From Immersiella caudata (taxonomy: Eukaryota > Ascomycota > Sordariomycetes > Sordariales > Lasiosphaeriaceae): DNA of 64,000 nucleotides. Positions 1 through 11,846 of the stretch are shown here, piece after piece. The stretch's first letter is position 1; the number at the start of each line of letters is the position of its first letter. Position numbers and translations under genes: made by a program. The stretch spans positions 496,001 through 560,000 of the forward strand of contig JAULSU010000002.1 in assembly GCA_030512335.1 (NCBI GenBank). Direction: 5' to 3'. A model generated the notes under the pieces. The model had not been told where the DNA came from, ran no database searches, and saw nothing but the letters and a program-made list of their open reading frames with translations.

Positions 1-288
1 TTCTAAGTCCTAGACGCAGGCGCGGGCGATCGATCAGACCGCATCTCCGATGTCGCCGACGCCAACGACGCTCGCGCGCAAATGGCGCGAAGGCGAGAAT
101 GGTTACAAATCATCGTCCAGCAAGGGCTATCGTCCTATCAGGAGCCTGCGTTTGCAAACATCGACCCAGTCCCTGTGGGAGCGGAAATAGGAGGGCGTGT
201 TTAACACTGAGGGTGTTTCCGCGAGTGCAGTCGTTGTGGGCACCTGCGAGGGTTCCATCCCATCAGTGAGAAGATTGAGTTTGAAACC

Positions 289-2257
289 ATGGTCCAAGGA
301 AACGACGCGACCAGCGACTCGGAGTGTGTGGAGACCCGGTTCCTGATTGTTGGTGCTGGCCCGGCAGGTGCATCCCTGGCGTGCTTTCTGACAACCCACG
401 GTAAGAATTTTGAGACCTCCGAAGGCAAGATTGCTCTTTGCTCAACAAGCTGCAGGACTGAAAGGAATTATCATCAGCAGCAATCCTGGCACTGCCGACA
501 CACCCCGCGCGCACCTCACAAACCAGGGAGCCCTAGAATGCCTTCGTGACATCGGCCTCGAGGAGGAAGCCATGCGGCTCGCGCACAAGGGCGAATGCAT
601 GACCAACATTCGATGGTGCTCCAGCATGGCCGGCGAGGAGTACGCCAGAGTTTACGCGTTTGGCAAGGGCCCGGGCCTCAAGGGCGAGTACGAGAGCGCA
701 AGTCCTTGCCAGCACATTGACCTCCCGCAAACGCTTCTCGAGCCAATTCTCATTCGACATGCGACCCATCGCGGCTTCGGGATTCGCTTCCACACAAAAC
801 TGCTGAGCTTCACTGAAACTGGACCCGACGGAATGATTGTTGCCACGGTCCTTGATAAGCTCACCAACCGCGAATACAAGATCCGGACGAAATACCTCTT
901 CGGCGCAGATGGCGCACACAGTGTCGTAGCCAAGCAGCTCGGCCTACCGCTGACGGTCAAGAATGCGGGCGGCTCCATGATCAACGTTCTGTTCAAGGCA
1001 GATCTCTCGCATCTCATGAAGGCGCGTCAGGGAAATCTGCACTGGGTGATGCAGCCCGCACGAGAGGACGAGACGCCAGATTTCGCCGTGGCGTGCATTA
1101 TGCGCATGATCAAGCCCTGGGACGAGTGGATGTGTGTCATCGTGCCTGCGATAGGATTCGATCCGCGGAATCACACTATCGCCAAAGAGCAGTACACCGC
1201 ACGCATCAGAGAGTTCATTGGCGATGATACCCCCGTCGAGAATGTTCGGGTGGACCCGCCGTGGAACGTCAACGAGATCTACGCAGAGCAGTGCTCCAAG
1301 GGTAACGTGTAAGACAGCGCGGCGCATCCATCCCGTTCTCATGAACGCTCACTGACAATCCGCTATAGGTTCTGCCTCGGCGATGCCATTCACCGTCACC
1401 CGCCCCACGCGGGTCTTGGCTCCAACACCTGCATTCAAGACGCGTACAATCTTGCGTGGAAAGTTGCCTATGTCGAACAAGGACTCGCTGGTCCCTCCCT
1501 ACTAAACACATACTCGATCGAGCGCCAGCCTGTGGGTAAAGGCATCGTGACTCGCGCCAACGATGCCTTCCGCGACAACGGTCCGACATTCGAGGCGCTG
1601 GGGCTGTTCCCGCCTGGCAACGGCCGCAAAGCGCAAGAAGAGCTCCGTAGCCCCAGCGCCGAGGGAAAGGCACGCCGTCTTCGCCTCCGCAACTCCCTAA
1701 AATGGCATATGCGCGAGTTCAACGGCCTCGGTATCGAGTTATCGCAGAGGTACGTTAGTAAGGCCGTATATCTTGGCGATGAGGAGCGTGACTTTGAGCT
1801 GGAAGGGCTAGAAGCCGCCGATCCCGTGCTGCACTACCAGCCGGCGACGTATCCCGGCCGCAGACTGCCTCACGCGTGGGTAGATTCATCAGCTCCAACC
1901 GCACCAAAGTCGACCATCGATCTGGTGGGACACGGTGCCTTTGCCTTGCTGACCGGTCACGGCGGCGATGCATGGATCGAAGCGGCGGAGAAGGTGGGGG
2001 CCGCGCTCGGTGTGAGCATCAACGCATCTACCATCGGGTTTGGGCTGGAATGGCGCGACGTGTATGACACTTGGGCGGAAAATCGCGGCGTGGAGGAGTC
2101 GGGGGCCATACTTGTGCGACCAGATCGTGTTGTTGCGTGGCGGGCTACGGAGGTTTTGCCGGCCAATCAGTGTATGACGAAGCTGCAAGAGGTGATGAGG
2201 TCTATCTTGGGGATCGAAACGTTGAACGGGGCATACGGAAACGCTCAGTCGGTTTGA
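289..2257 (+). CDS. FAD-dependent aromatic-ring hydroxylase (phenol 2-monooxygenase / dichlorophenol hydroxylase type)
   Basis: Three exons are inferred: 289-400, 456-1308 and 1369-2257, giving about 617 aa. The first intron interrupts the codon just after the Rossmann fold, and the joins restore phase. The N-terminus has the dinucleotide-binding motif VGAGPAG (residues about 22-28). The middle has the second FAD motif (FGADGAHSVVA). Exon 3 opens with the GD motif (CLGDAIHRHPP) that contacts the FAD ribityl chain, followed by GLGSNTCIQDAYNLAWK, which is typical of class A phenol-hydroxylase-like enzymes. Members of this family use NAD(P)H and O2 to hydroxylate aromatic substrates, often in catabolism or pigment and secondary metabolism. 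The C-terminal part (about residues 450-617) looks like the thioredoxin-like dimerisation domain. No signal peptide is seen, so it is probably cytosolic. The substrate cannot be predicted. Confidence 0.88.
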
Positions 2258-2832
2258 GCACGCTGGTGGCGGTCTTTGCTGCCCAGCGGCGTCAACGACA
2301 TTCACTTCGGCCGCTGTTAGGATGGCCTGTTCCTAGTTGAGCTTCCGGCCTTGGATTCCTTGCGCCAGCCTTGATTTTACACTGTTTCACATCCCAAGCT
2401 TTCTCATCCCGTATCAAAAGCACCAGCTATTACTAGTGCATTCTCGTGATGCGGTCGGTGTGATGTCACACATCCCGAGTCAGGGACCGGAAGTTGAGTC
2501 CACACATGACAACTTCCGGGGTGCTACGGAATCAGCTTCGGATCAAGGATGAGACAAAGTATTCGTCATGTTGCCGCTGTTACAAAGCAGGGACCAGGAC
2601 GTCAGATCGTTGTCAAATTGCTCCTGGAAGATTGGTCAGGGGAAGATGCTCGGTTTCTGTCACAGCGACGTCAAGTGCGGTCCAGCCTGTTATATCACCT
2701 CAACCAAACCAACAAACAGCACCCGCACCATATTCCTTTTCTGCAAGAAATCTCTCCCCAGTGCTGTCTCTTGGCCACAAATCCTCAGCTCACAATTGCA
2801 GCAGCCAAATATCACGTCCCGAATCCGACAAG
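2258..2832. other. Intergenic, no gene seen
   Basis: Only short overlapping open frames without family resemblance occur here. It holds the 3' flank of the hydroxylase and presumably the promoter and 5' UTR of the Hva1-like gene. Confidence 0.5.
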
Positions 2833-3182
2833 ATGGTTCAATTCAGAGCAGGAGACACAGTTCGATACAAGCCCGTGGGAGGTATGTTCGTCCTGATTAA
2901 ATGATCTCAAACGGGACTCTGATCGCGACTCAAACGCCAGGCCCGAATTCGAACACCTCTGAGAGTGTTGGAACGATCAAGGACGTTCTCACCGAGCCGG
3001 GCCAACAGGCAGGCCGCAACGTCAATGCGAGTCCTGACAGCCCGCGCTACGAGGTTGGGCGACTCATGCCCCCTATTTCCTCGAGACGACTGAGGCTGAC
3101 TTGGTGCATGCAGATTGAGAACTTGAACACGGGCAAGACGACAACCATTTACGAGAGGAACATTATTGGCATCGAAAAGTGA
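2833..3182 (+). CDS. Small Hva1/TUDOR-domain protein (formerly DUF2945)
   Basis: Three exons are inferred: 2833-2881, 2941-3053 and 3114-3182, giving about 76 aa. The first exon encodes MVQFRAGDTVRYKPVGG, the second the GTIKDVLTEPGQQAGR strand-turn region, and the third the ending NTGKTTTIYERNIIGIE. This is the layout of the hypervirulence-associated TUDOR domain family, a single small beta-barrel of about 60-75 residues found in bacteria and fungi. The second intron has a weak donor (GTTGGG) but a good branch site (CTGAC) and acceptor. It also lacks a stop, so a retained-intron form 20 codons longer is possible. No signal peptide or membrane segment is seen. The molecular role of the family is poorly defined, and the name reflects a yeast virulence phenotype, not a known activity. 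Confidence 0.8.
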
Positions 3183-3723
3183 CTGCTTTCTCCGTTGGAA
3201 ATACGGGCTAAAGTTTGGGCTATATCATAGTCAAAGGTAGCCAAAATGACGCCGACAGATGGAAAGTCCCCACGATCAGTGCTGCAGATGACGCACTCTC
3301 GAAATTTCCACGCTGTTGTCACAAGCGGCCCAATTATTACCACCTTTGCTCTGCTCAGCTGCCGAATTCTCGCCGAACAATTAATTTAGTCGTGTTCATG
3401 TGTCCCTCCGCCCTGTCCACTCGCCGGAGCCCAAGCCTGGACGCCGGCAGTTGGCGCTCCCGTTCGGGCTAAATTCCCCGCAAACCAGACGTCGTCCAAG
3501 CCAGGTAAATTAACCGAGTGGCACTCGATAGGTTGCTTTGGAGGCAGGCCGTATATTTGTCTCTGTGGTGGGAAGTTGGCCGAGTTGAGGTGCCGAGTTG
3601 GAGCGGAGGATTCATAAGGGGGGCTTCAAAACGGGCACGGGTCCGTGGTGAGAGAAACAACTTTGGTGCGTGCATTGCATTGTTTTTGCGTTGGTCTTCA
3701 TCTTTGGTATCGAAGCTGGTAAA
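3183..3723. other. Intergenic, no gene seen
   Basis: This is the promoter side of the first LPMO gene. The open frames are short and show no family resemblance. Confidence 0.5.
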
Positions 3724-4553
3724 ATGAAGTTCTCCACGGTTCTCCTCGCCGCGGGCGCTTCGGCCCATTGTGAGTCTCTTCCCCTTAACCCCCCCTTTTC
3801 CGTGTGCAGCCCCCTTTTTTTTGTTGGATACTTATTGACAGAGGACAGACACCTTCCCCCGCCTCGTCATCAACGGCGTCTCCGAAGCCAAAGACTGGTC
3901 CGTCACGCGCCAGACCAAAAACGCCCAGAGCAAAAGCGGCATTGAGAATCCCACGTCGGCTGACATCCGTTGCTACTCTTCCACCACGGCCGGCAGCGTC
4001 GCCGAAGTGGCTGCCGGATCGACAGTGCATTATATCTCGACGCAGCAGGTGAACCATCCGGGCCCGACGCAGTATTATCTTGCCAAGGTGCCTGCGGGAC
4101 AATCGGCTACGCGATGGGACGGAAGTGGTGCGGTGTGGTTCAAGTTTTTTACGACGATGCCGGAGATGGATCGGAATAAGCAGTTGGTTTGGCCGGGGCA
4201 GAGTAAGCTCCCTTCTGTTTCTGTTTCTATCAAAGTGAAAATAAACACGGGACCAACACAAAACAGACGCATACAAAACCGTCAACGCCACCATCCCGGC
4301 GGATACCCCCGACGGCGAGTACCTCCTCCGCGTCGAGCACATCGCGCTGCACATGGCCATGCAGGCGAACAAGGCTCAGTTTTACCTTTCCTGCTCGCAG
4401 ATCAAGATTACCGGCGGAGGTAACGGCAAGCCTGGACCGCTGGTGTCGCTGCCAGGTGCGTACAGGACGAATGATCCTGGCATTCTGGTCAACTTGGGTG
4501 CCATTCAGGCGAATGCGTATCAGCCGCCCGGACCTGCTGTTTGGGGGGCTTGA
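3724..4553 (+). CDS. AA9 lytic polysaccharide monooxygenase, secreted
   Basis: Three exons are inferred: 3724-3769, 3849-4202 and 4267-4553, giving about 228 aa. Residues 1-14 ([14 protein letters not shown]) are a signal peptide. Cleavage exposes His15, the N-terminal histidine of the copper brace, and the first intron falls one base after that codon. The second copper histidine lies in [12 protein letters not shown], and the axial Tyr in AQFYLSCSQ. The protein ends at the catalytic domain with no CBM1. AA9 enzymes oxidatively cleave cellulose and some hemicelluloses outside the cell with an electron donor and H2O2 or O2. It converges on a second AA9 gene 267 bp downstream. The two proteins differ strongly, so they look like different subfamilies and not a recent duplicate pair. 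Confidence 0.93.
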
Positions 4554-4820
4554 AGTGAAGATAGTGAGTGTGTGTTCTTCCGAAGCAGAGGGGTGTAAAT
4601 AGGTCATGTGGTGTGTCAGTTCTGTGAGTCCGACAGTAGTTCATGTAGAGTGAGCGTAGCTAGCATGTCGGATTCACTCAGGGAACTTGAGCAGAATTTG
4701 GTCAAAATCGTCAAATTGCATCCCAACCTCGCAATGCATGATTCTTCTATATACAGGTCCCCTTCCTCCCATTTCGGTGTTATTCTCACCAGTCTCCCAC
4801 TCATTCATGATCAATCATGC

Positions 4821-5562
4821 TTAGCAAGTAAAGACAGCCGGGCCGGGATTGACGTACGACGTCGGGACGGGCCAGTTGATGTTGATCTGGATGCCAGGGT
4901 CTGACGCTCTGTAGGCACCAGGGAAGGCCACCTTGTTCGAAGGCTCGGTGCTACCTCCGCCGGTGACGCTAAGCTGGGCGCACGAGATGTAGAACTGGGC
5001 GCCGCCGGGGGAGCTGGCGCCGTGGAGACCAAGATGCTCGGCGCGGAGGAGGTAGTTTCCGGACTTGATGCAGCGGGGGATGGTCACGGGAAACGACGAC
5101 TTTCCTGTGAGTGTGTTAGCTTGGCTTGTAATAGGCTTGGGTTGGGGGGTTACCATTGCTGGGCCATGTGAGCTGGCCGCCAAAGTTGGGCTGCTCGTGG
5201 TAGATCTTGAACCAGACGGCACCCTCGCCCTTCCACGAGCTAATGTCCTGGCCATCAGGGGCGCGAGCCATGTAAAAGGCCATGGGTCCCGGGTGGTAGG
5301 CGTTGGGGGAGACTTGGTATGTCACGGAGGATCCGGCGGCGACGCTGAGAGTGCTGGGGGCGCCCTGGTGGACCGACTGGAAGCAGCGCATCTGCTCCGA
5401 GTTGATGCCGCTGACGAAGCCGTTGTTTTGCCAGTTGTCGGCCTTGCGCACGTACTGCCAGTCCTGGCCGCCGCTAGCGCCGCCCGCGAGGATCTTGGGG
5501 AGCGTGTAGTGGCCAGCGACGCTCATGGCCGTGCCAAGAACGAGGGCTACGCTTACCAGCAT
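4821..5562 (-). CDS. AA9 lytic polysaccharide monooxygenase, secreted (second copy)
   Basis: Two exons on the minus strand, 5154-5562 and 4821-5104, are separated by a 49 bp intron, giving about 230 aa. The ATG at 5562 starts a signal peptide (MLVSVALVLGTAMSVAG). Upstream in-frame codons would only add an unlikely extension. His18 (in AGHYTLP) is the mature N-terminal copper ligand. The second His is in NAYHPGPMAFYMA, and the Tyr in AQFYISCAQ. The paired HLGLHGASS region is also typical. No cellulose-binding module follows the catalytic domain, which ends NPGPAVFTC. It is convergent with the AA9 gene at 3724-4553. The shared location suggests a local set of wood- or plant-polymer-degrading functions, but co-regulation is only inferred. 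Confidence 0.93.
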
Positions 5563-7782
5563 CTTTGCGTTGGAAAGGGGGTGGTGAGCTGTAGGCTGGG
5601 ATGGCAATACCGGAGGCCGAAAGAGGGGCGGGAGCGCTGCAAAGTGGCGTTCTGCTGTCGAAAGGGGAGCACTGAGGAAACCCGGGTCAAGTCGCGGTAG
5701 TTATGTGCTGGAAAAGGTCCAGGCACAAACCTGTCGTTCTCCTCCACTTCGTCAGCCCAGAGTGAGTGAGTAAAAGTGGTTCCGTAGTTTGACCGCGAGT
5801 AGATTGCTTGGCGCGCATTCCCTCCCCGGATTGACCCCGGACTACTTTGTTTGCATGGTCGCATCTGGGGAACGCGTTCCCGTCTCCGTCTGGGTCCGGC
5901 CGGTTAAAGGCGCTGCCAACCACAAAACACCAGCCGTCGAAATTGACCCAATTTGTGGCGGGCGGCGGTAGTTGAGTCGCTTCTTCCGTGCCGTCTTCGC
6001 TTGTCTGGGTTACATGAAAGAAGTCCACCCGACCTTCCGAACCAGTCTTTCCAGAAGGTGCGCGTGCCCCTTCCAAGCCACCCGGATCATGGAGAGCGAA
6101 ATGTGCTCAACTCCTATGATATCACCGGGCTTGCAGCTGATGCGAGCCGCAGTTCTCGAATCGTCTCCCGCGGAGTTCGGGCGGCTTCTAGGGCACCCGA
6201 GCCTCCATCGCTAAATCTCGCTTCGCGGCCGGATTCTAGGTTGACTGTTGTCATCGCCGATGCCAACCCAATTTGGACCTAATGACTCTTCATGATCATG
6301 CCGCTATCTGGGCACCGCGCGGTCTTTGGAAACTTGTCGAATGAACGGGCCGCGTATGCTATGGTCCTTGATGCCGTGACGACACGGGGAAGGTGGCCCA
6401 GCACCTGTCAGGGGAGGAAGAGAGATGTCCGTCCATGAGCCAGACTGGGGTTCTGTGACACAAGGAAGAGACACCCCCATGTTCTCTGTTCTAAAACGAT
6501 GTGTATTCGAGTGATGCGTGATGCAAAATGCCCCAAGGCGGCTACTCAAGTTGACTACCAGTGGTCGCTGTCTTGAGGAAGTCGACTGCACCTTGAAGCG
6601 GAGAGGTGGAGCTAGTAGGAAAAGTTTGAATCAGAGGGGGGGTTTATACTCGCACTCTTGTCCAACTAGACGGTCTTCGCGAGGAAGGTGTGGTCATGGG
6701 CTGCGACGCTCCGAGTTGAGACGGCAAAATGGAGCGGAGGCGGTGAACTGCAACTTGAAGCGCGAAGACAAGTGCGAAGCCGCAAGAGCATGGTCGCGGA
6801 AGGCACATCGAAATTTGGGCGTTCATGTTGGGTGCTGAGGGTTGGTGCTTGCGTGCCGCAGTGTGCTCGACATGCTCCTTCCAATCTCAACAACACACAC
6901 CAAACAGCGTAGAATAGGTGGGGTCGCCGGCCCGTTGCATCATTCCTGTTCCAGCTCGCGCACGCCGGCGCAACTTGGATTTCAAGTTTGCCATAGCAAA
7001 TTTTCCAAGTCACCACATTGAAAGCCTTGTAGGCCTGCATCGCGCCTTCCACGCTCTGCACGAAACCTAAAGGCAGCAACGGGCCTAAGTGAGACGTGCA
7101 GAAAATAACAGCTTAGGTACCTGGTTATCTGAGACGAATCTGGGCGCACAAACTTTCCTTTTCGCCCGTTGTCGTGAGGTGCAGACTGCAAGGCAGAACG
7201 CGTGGGGGGATTGACACACGCACCCTCTGAGTGCAGGCCGTCTCTCTTCCGCCACCCGCAACACCCCGGCGTGTGGGTTCTCGATGGAGTACATCTCTCG
7301 TTCTAGACCTCGCTGTACCCGGCATCGCACATGAGCCATCAGGTTGGCTCTGATCGTTCCCACCCAATGGCAGCAGGGCGAGTGCGGGGTCGTTGCTGCG
7401 GCTCCTCCAGGTGGAGAGCTGAAACCCCAGGCCCAGACATGGTACGAGCCACTCGTGTCGCACAAGTACCGATAGCTCGACGCAATGCCAATCACGGCTG
7501 CTTCTAGATTTCTGCGAGAAGCGGTGCTGCCATCCGCCGCAGGTAGGGCTGAATCGGGCATCGCCCATTGGGTGAGGGCTGCAGCGGACTGTCTTGAGGC
7601 TGGCTGAGACTCGAACCAAGGTGCCACAACATGGTAGCGGCATCAAAGGGGCAGGATGGTTTGCTCCGACGCGCTGAGCATGAAGTATATGGCATGGAGG
7701 TCCAAAGCAGATTCCACCTCAAGGTGCGCCCCTCATTCTCATCACAACTGAGATAGCAATTATTCCCTACTACCTAGAGACC
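5563..7782. other. 2.2 kb intergenic region, no gene supported
   Basis: Several open frames of 60-180 codons lie on both strands. Two overlap in different frames at 7085-7646 on the minus strand. None shows a domain, signal peptide with continuation or convincing intron signals. The region separates the minus-strand LPMO from the tyrosinase and probably holds both promoters. A short non-conserved gene or ncRNA cannot be excluded. Confidence 0.45.
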
Positions 7783-10072
7783 ATGGCGCCCCCAAGCTCG
7801 CTCAACGCCGCGGCCCCTTTCTATGGCGTCACCGGCATCCAGGCCGGTCTAAACGCCAACGCGAAGGACCCTCTGCGCAAGGTGCCTGCGCGCATGGAAC
7901 TCGACGACTGGTTCCTGTCCAAGGACGTGGTCCACCAGAACCAGCGATCCCTGTTCTTCCCCGCCTTCCTCAAGTTCTGTGAGGAGGACCCCCAAGGCCA
8001 GAGCGGCAAGTTCTCCTTCTTCCAGATTGCCGGCATCCACGGTCAACCCATCATCCCCTGGGACGAACCCGCCAATGCGAGCGAGGTGCAAGCGAGGGAG
8101 GCCGGCCAGAGGAACCGCGGCTCCTATTGCCATCACGGCGAGACCACCTTTGCCACTTGGCACCGGCCTTACATGATGCTTCTAGAGCAAGTCATCTACG
8201 AGTACATGAAGGAGTATGCCCAGACCTTCTCCGGCAAGGAACGCGACGACATGCTCTACGCGGCGGGTCAGTGGCGACTGCCTTACTGGGACTGGGCAGC
8301 GAAGAAGCCCACCGACTGGAACGATCTCGGCAAGAAATGGGACTACAACCTCCCCGTCGCTTTTCTGGAGAAGCACAAGGAGGTTGACGTCAAGAAGCCG
8401 GCGGGGCCCGGAAAAGTCCGGAATGCCCTGTACGCGTTCAAGATGCCGGGGGGCCTGACCATGGGCGATGCGAAGCTGAAGCCTCAGTTCCAGATTCGGA
8501 ACGGACAGACACAGCTGCGCGATGGGACGCGCATCACCATTCCTGTAGGAACTCCCCTGTTTTTCTCGGATAGGGATGAACTGACACTTGTACAGTACTC
8601 GTCGGCCCAGGGGACGAGCCGGTACCCGCCCGGGCAGGGCGTGACGAAAGAGTGGATCAACGGCATCCAGAACAACGAGGCGCTCATCCGCACGCTGCAG
8701 GACGAGAAAGCCTTCCCCAAGGGCACTGACGATGCCACAGGCGGCGTTGTCAACGAGAGTCTGCGAGACGCTTATGCGCGGCTCTTCAGCATCAAGCGCT
8801 TTGAGGACTTTGCGAGCACGCAGCCCTCCCAGGAGCTGCGAGCGGCCGACGCTGTCTACCAGAACGTCGAAAACTTGCACAACGACATGCACGTGTGGTG
8901 CGGTGGTAACATGGCGCCCCCGAACCGCAACTTGCAGGCGCAGGCTGGACACATGTCGAACCCTTCCGTGGCCGCCTTTGATCCGCTATTCTGGTTCCAT
9001 CACTGGTAAGCCGACCCCTTTTTTTTTTCTCACACACACCTCCCATAACTGACACAATGTCAGCAACATCGACCGCACCATCGCCATCTGGCAGGAAATC
9101 AGCGAAATCGACAGCGTCCCCGAGCGCGACAGATGGTTCGACAAGACGCGCAACAAGTATTCGGAAAAGGCGGTAAAGGCCGACCTCCGACCGTTCCACA
9201 AGGCAGACGGCGCCTACTGGACGTCCAACGACACACGCTACATCGCTCCGCTGGGCTACACGTACCCCATCCTCGACAAGCAGCCCTTCATCGTCAACGG
9301 GGTCTACCAGAAAGACGCCCACATTGGCGCCATCAACCGAGAGCTCAACACCAAGTACAACACGGCCCGCACGGCAGCCGCAAAGGCCGCCTTGACGGCT
9401 GATCCCGGCCAGTCGGGCCCGGGACTGATGAAGCTCAGCGCGCTGATGGCCACGGCTCCGAACCCCGAGACGGCGCTGGACCAGACGGTAAACGACTACG
9501 CAGTCAACGTCGTCTACGAAAAGATGGGCTTCGGCGGCCAGCCGTTCACCGTCAACATCTTCATCGGCAAGGTCCCCACGGCGATCCCCTTCGACTTCCA
9601 CGACGAAGAAGGCAGCCTTGTCGGCCAGGTCTACAACTTCACGTCCCCCGACGAGGGCGAGGTGCGCTGCGAGAACTGCGCGGGGCAGGCCATTGAGAAA
9701 ACGCTCGCGACGGGCCGCGTCGTGCTGACCAACAGTCTCATCACGCGCTGGAAGGACGCGCTCACGCACACCCCCGACCCGGGCGTCACGGGGCCTACGG
9801 TGCTGACCAGCATGGAGCCTACCGATGTCGTGCCTTTTCTGGCTGCCAACCTGCACTGGCGCATCACGGCCGCGAATGGACTCGTCGACTTTGCAGCCGT
9901 CCCGTCCGTCAAGGTGGCCGTCGTCGTCGGCAAGGCGGAACATTTCGCCGACGATACGAAACTGTCGCATTATCATGGCTATCGGCCGGCGTATCAAATC
10001 ACGGTGGGCAAACCGGGCGGTGTCGGGCCAGAGGATCATTTGTACCCCGAGGGCTCAGAATGGCGGCCGTAA
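7783..10072 (+). CDS. Tyrosinase (type 3 copper polyphenol oxidase)
   Basis: Two exons, 7783-9005 and 9064-10072, give about 743 aa. The intron splits the codon for the Cys in FHHCNIDR, and splicing restores this CuB signature. CuA ligands are visible as His86 (AGIHGQP), His118 within CHHGETTF (Cys116 is placed to form the Cys-His thioether bridge) and His127 (TWHRPY). CuB ligands are His366 and His370 (LHNDMH) plus the FHH pair near 406. Tyrosinases o-hydroxylate monophenols and oxidise catechols to quinones for melanin or phenolic metabolism. The C-terminal region of roughly 250 residues matches the tyrosinase C-terminal lid domain, which is normally removed for activation, and contains a CxxC (RCENCAG). 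No signal peptide is present, so the precursor is probably intracellular or released unconventionally. Confidence 0.93.
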
Positions 10073-10099
10073 AACACTGCTTATAAGCCGATTTTGGAT

Positions 10100-10117
10100 T
10101 TATATATATATATATAT
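10100..10117. repeat. (TA)n microsatellite in the shared 3' region
   Basis: A run of TA dinucleotides sits in the 58 bp between the stop codons of the convergent tyrosinase and metalloprotease genes. The 3' UTRs of the two genes must overlap here. Confidence 0.8.
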
Positions 10118-10130
10118 CCACCTGCTGTAG

Positions 10131-11037
10131 CTAAGCACGAAAGAAATTCCATTGTTCCCACATGCGAGTAATCTGACCCGCGGTAAAATGATTCCGACAA
10201 TTCCTAGAACAGATCATGAATTATAAATAAAAAGATACCGGGTCTGCCAGCAACAGAGGGAACTCACCCAATAGAGTAATCCATAAAGTTCCTCACCGGG
10301 TCATAACCCAGCTGATTAGGGCACGTGTCTCTGGTAACATTGCAACCCCAAGACGCCGATGCTTCAGCTGGCGTGTCGGCTACCCTGTCCCCAAGCCCTG
10401 TGCAGCCTCCCTCAAAGGTGTGCAGCAAGCCAAACCAGTGGCCAACTTCGTGCGTGACGGTCCTCCCCGGCACCAGCGCATGGTTGATCACGCATCCATC
10501 GCGGTAGAAGCTATTGGATCCTGCCCGGTATGCATAAGGCAGGGTGCAGTAGCCGTTGGCTGGTCTGTCCGCGTATGTTAATCCAGGCCGAAAGTAGATG
10601 TTGAGCGCGCTGTATCCACCATTACGCAGGGCCTTGTTCATTTCGAACTCGGTGGGTGTGTTCAGACCGACGACCGTGGCCCAGGTTTCGTTGATGGTAC
10701 GGCTGATGTTTTGAAGGCGGAAGGTGATGTTGCTGCGGGCGTAGTCAGTGTTGAGGATTTGGAGTTGCTCGGCGAGGGTTTGGTTGGTTGACCAACCGTC
10801 TTGGGCTCTGGTTGAGTTTGTGACGATGTGGAAGTAGGTGTCGATGGTGAGAGATGATGGTTTTGTAATCTGTCTTTTTGCGCTGCGTATGGTGGGTGCT
10901 CGTGCAGAATCTGCGGCGAGCCATTCCTTTGTCGCGACAGTTGCGCACTCTCCGAGTTCTAGTTCTAGGTTGATTTCGACGCCATATATCGATACGATGC
11001 TGATGAGAGCGAATGCAATCCACTTCAGAAGAGACAT
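10131..11037 (-). CDS. Secreted M43 (pappalysin-like) metalloprotease, MEP1 family
   Basis: Two exons, 10268-11037 and 10131-10203, give about 280 aa. The start at 11037 opens a hydrophobic signal segment (LLKWIAFALISIVSIYG). The zinc site is VTHEVGHWFGLLHTFEGGC, an extended HExxHxxGxxH motif with the M43 context. The Met-turn is NFMDYS, immediately before the intron, and exon 2 adds the conserved tail ending MWEQWNFFRA. Cys residues in DGCVINH, GGCTG and GCNVTRDTC fit the disulfide set of fungal extracellular MEP1-type proteases. These enzymes cleave host or substrate proteins outside the cell. The gene is tail-to-tail with tyrosinase, with 58 bp between stops. Confidence 0.92.
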
Positions 11038-11846
11038 TGTTGGCTGATGATGTTGTGGTCAGTGAATGAAAAACGATCACATGTGCCGGGCCTTGAGGAA
11101 ATAGGGGGGTCGCCGTTATTCTCTCTGCGATGATCCCCCTGCTGAACGGTTGAATTGTAACCCAATTTTCCCACAGCGTTATATCCGCGCCAATTGTACC
11201 AGATGTTGCTCGATTGATCAGTTTGGAATCTCTGAGCGCATTTAATTGTTCATTTGTCGAGAGCTGCTGCGAAACAATGACAGGTTTTATCCACCAGGGC
11301 CTACCTGGCAACAGAGTTGGACGATGGTACATTTTGCTATGCCTGACCGGCATAATGAAAACACAAGCATCATACCTAATTCCCTTACGCCTTTGAAGAT
11401 GCTGAAGATCAGAGCGAGCGTGCGGAGGTTCTCTGGTGTCAACAGCCCAACGTCAATGGGACCCCTGGTATCTCCTTTTCAACCCCCGACCATGAATGTG
11501 AAGGAAAATGGACAGAAAAGCCCCACTGGTGTTTAAAAACGCAAAGAAACGCCCATCGGGGACCCAGTCGTATCCCGGGCATTCCTCGACTTGCAGTGCG
11601 TCTCATGGCTTTCCGCGGAGGTGGCGCGCCAACTTGGGCTCTGCCGCTCAAGGAAGCGTTTGTATGGCAATGACGGACTAAATTGGCAAAGCAGTGAAGA
11701 AGATCTTGTTGAAAGGCGTCTAGAGATTAGTAGAGTCTTGTTTCCCACGGACCAACTTGCCCCTTTTGCTGTCTGACTCCCACCATCACCGCACTCTCCG
11801 CCCAACACAATGGCTCAACCTCTGCCTCTGCCCGCCGCCACCCAAA
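11038..11846. other. Intergenic, no gene seen
   Basis: Upstream region of the metalloprotease and 3' flank of the next minus-strand hydrolase. Short frames only, with no recognisable product. Confidence 0.5.

Noticed and set aside
7605..7640. Minus-strand GGTTCGAGTC as a tRNA T-arm
   Set aside because: The adjacent bases do not form the five-pair T-stem and no anticodon arm is found.
7085..7646. Two overlapping minus-strand frames of about 175-180 codons upstream of tyrosinase
   Set aside because: They overlap in different frames, lack domains or intron signals and neither is clearly coding.
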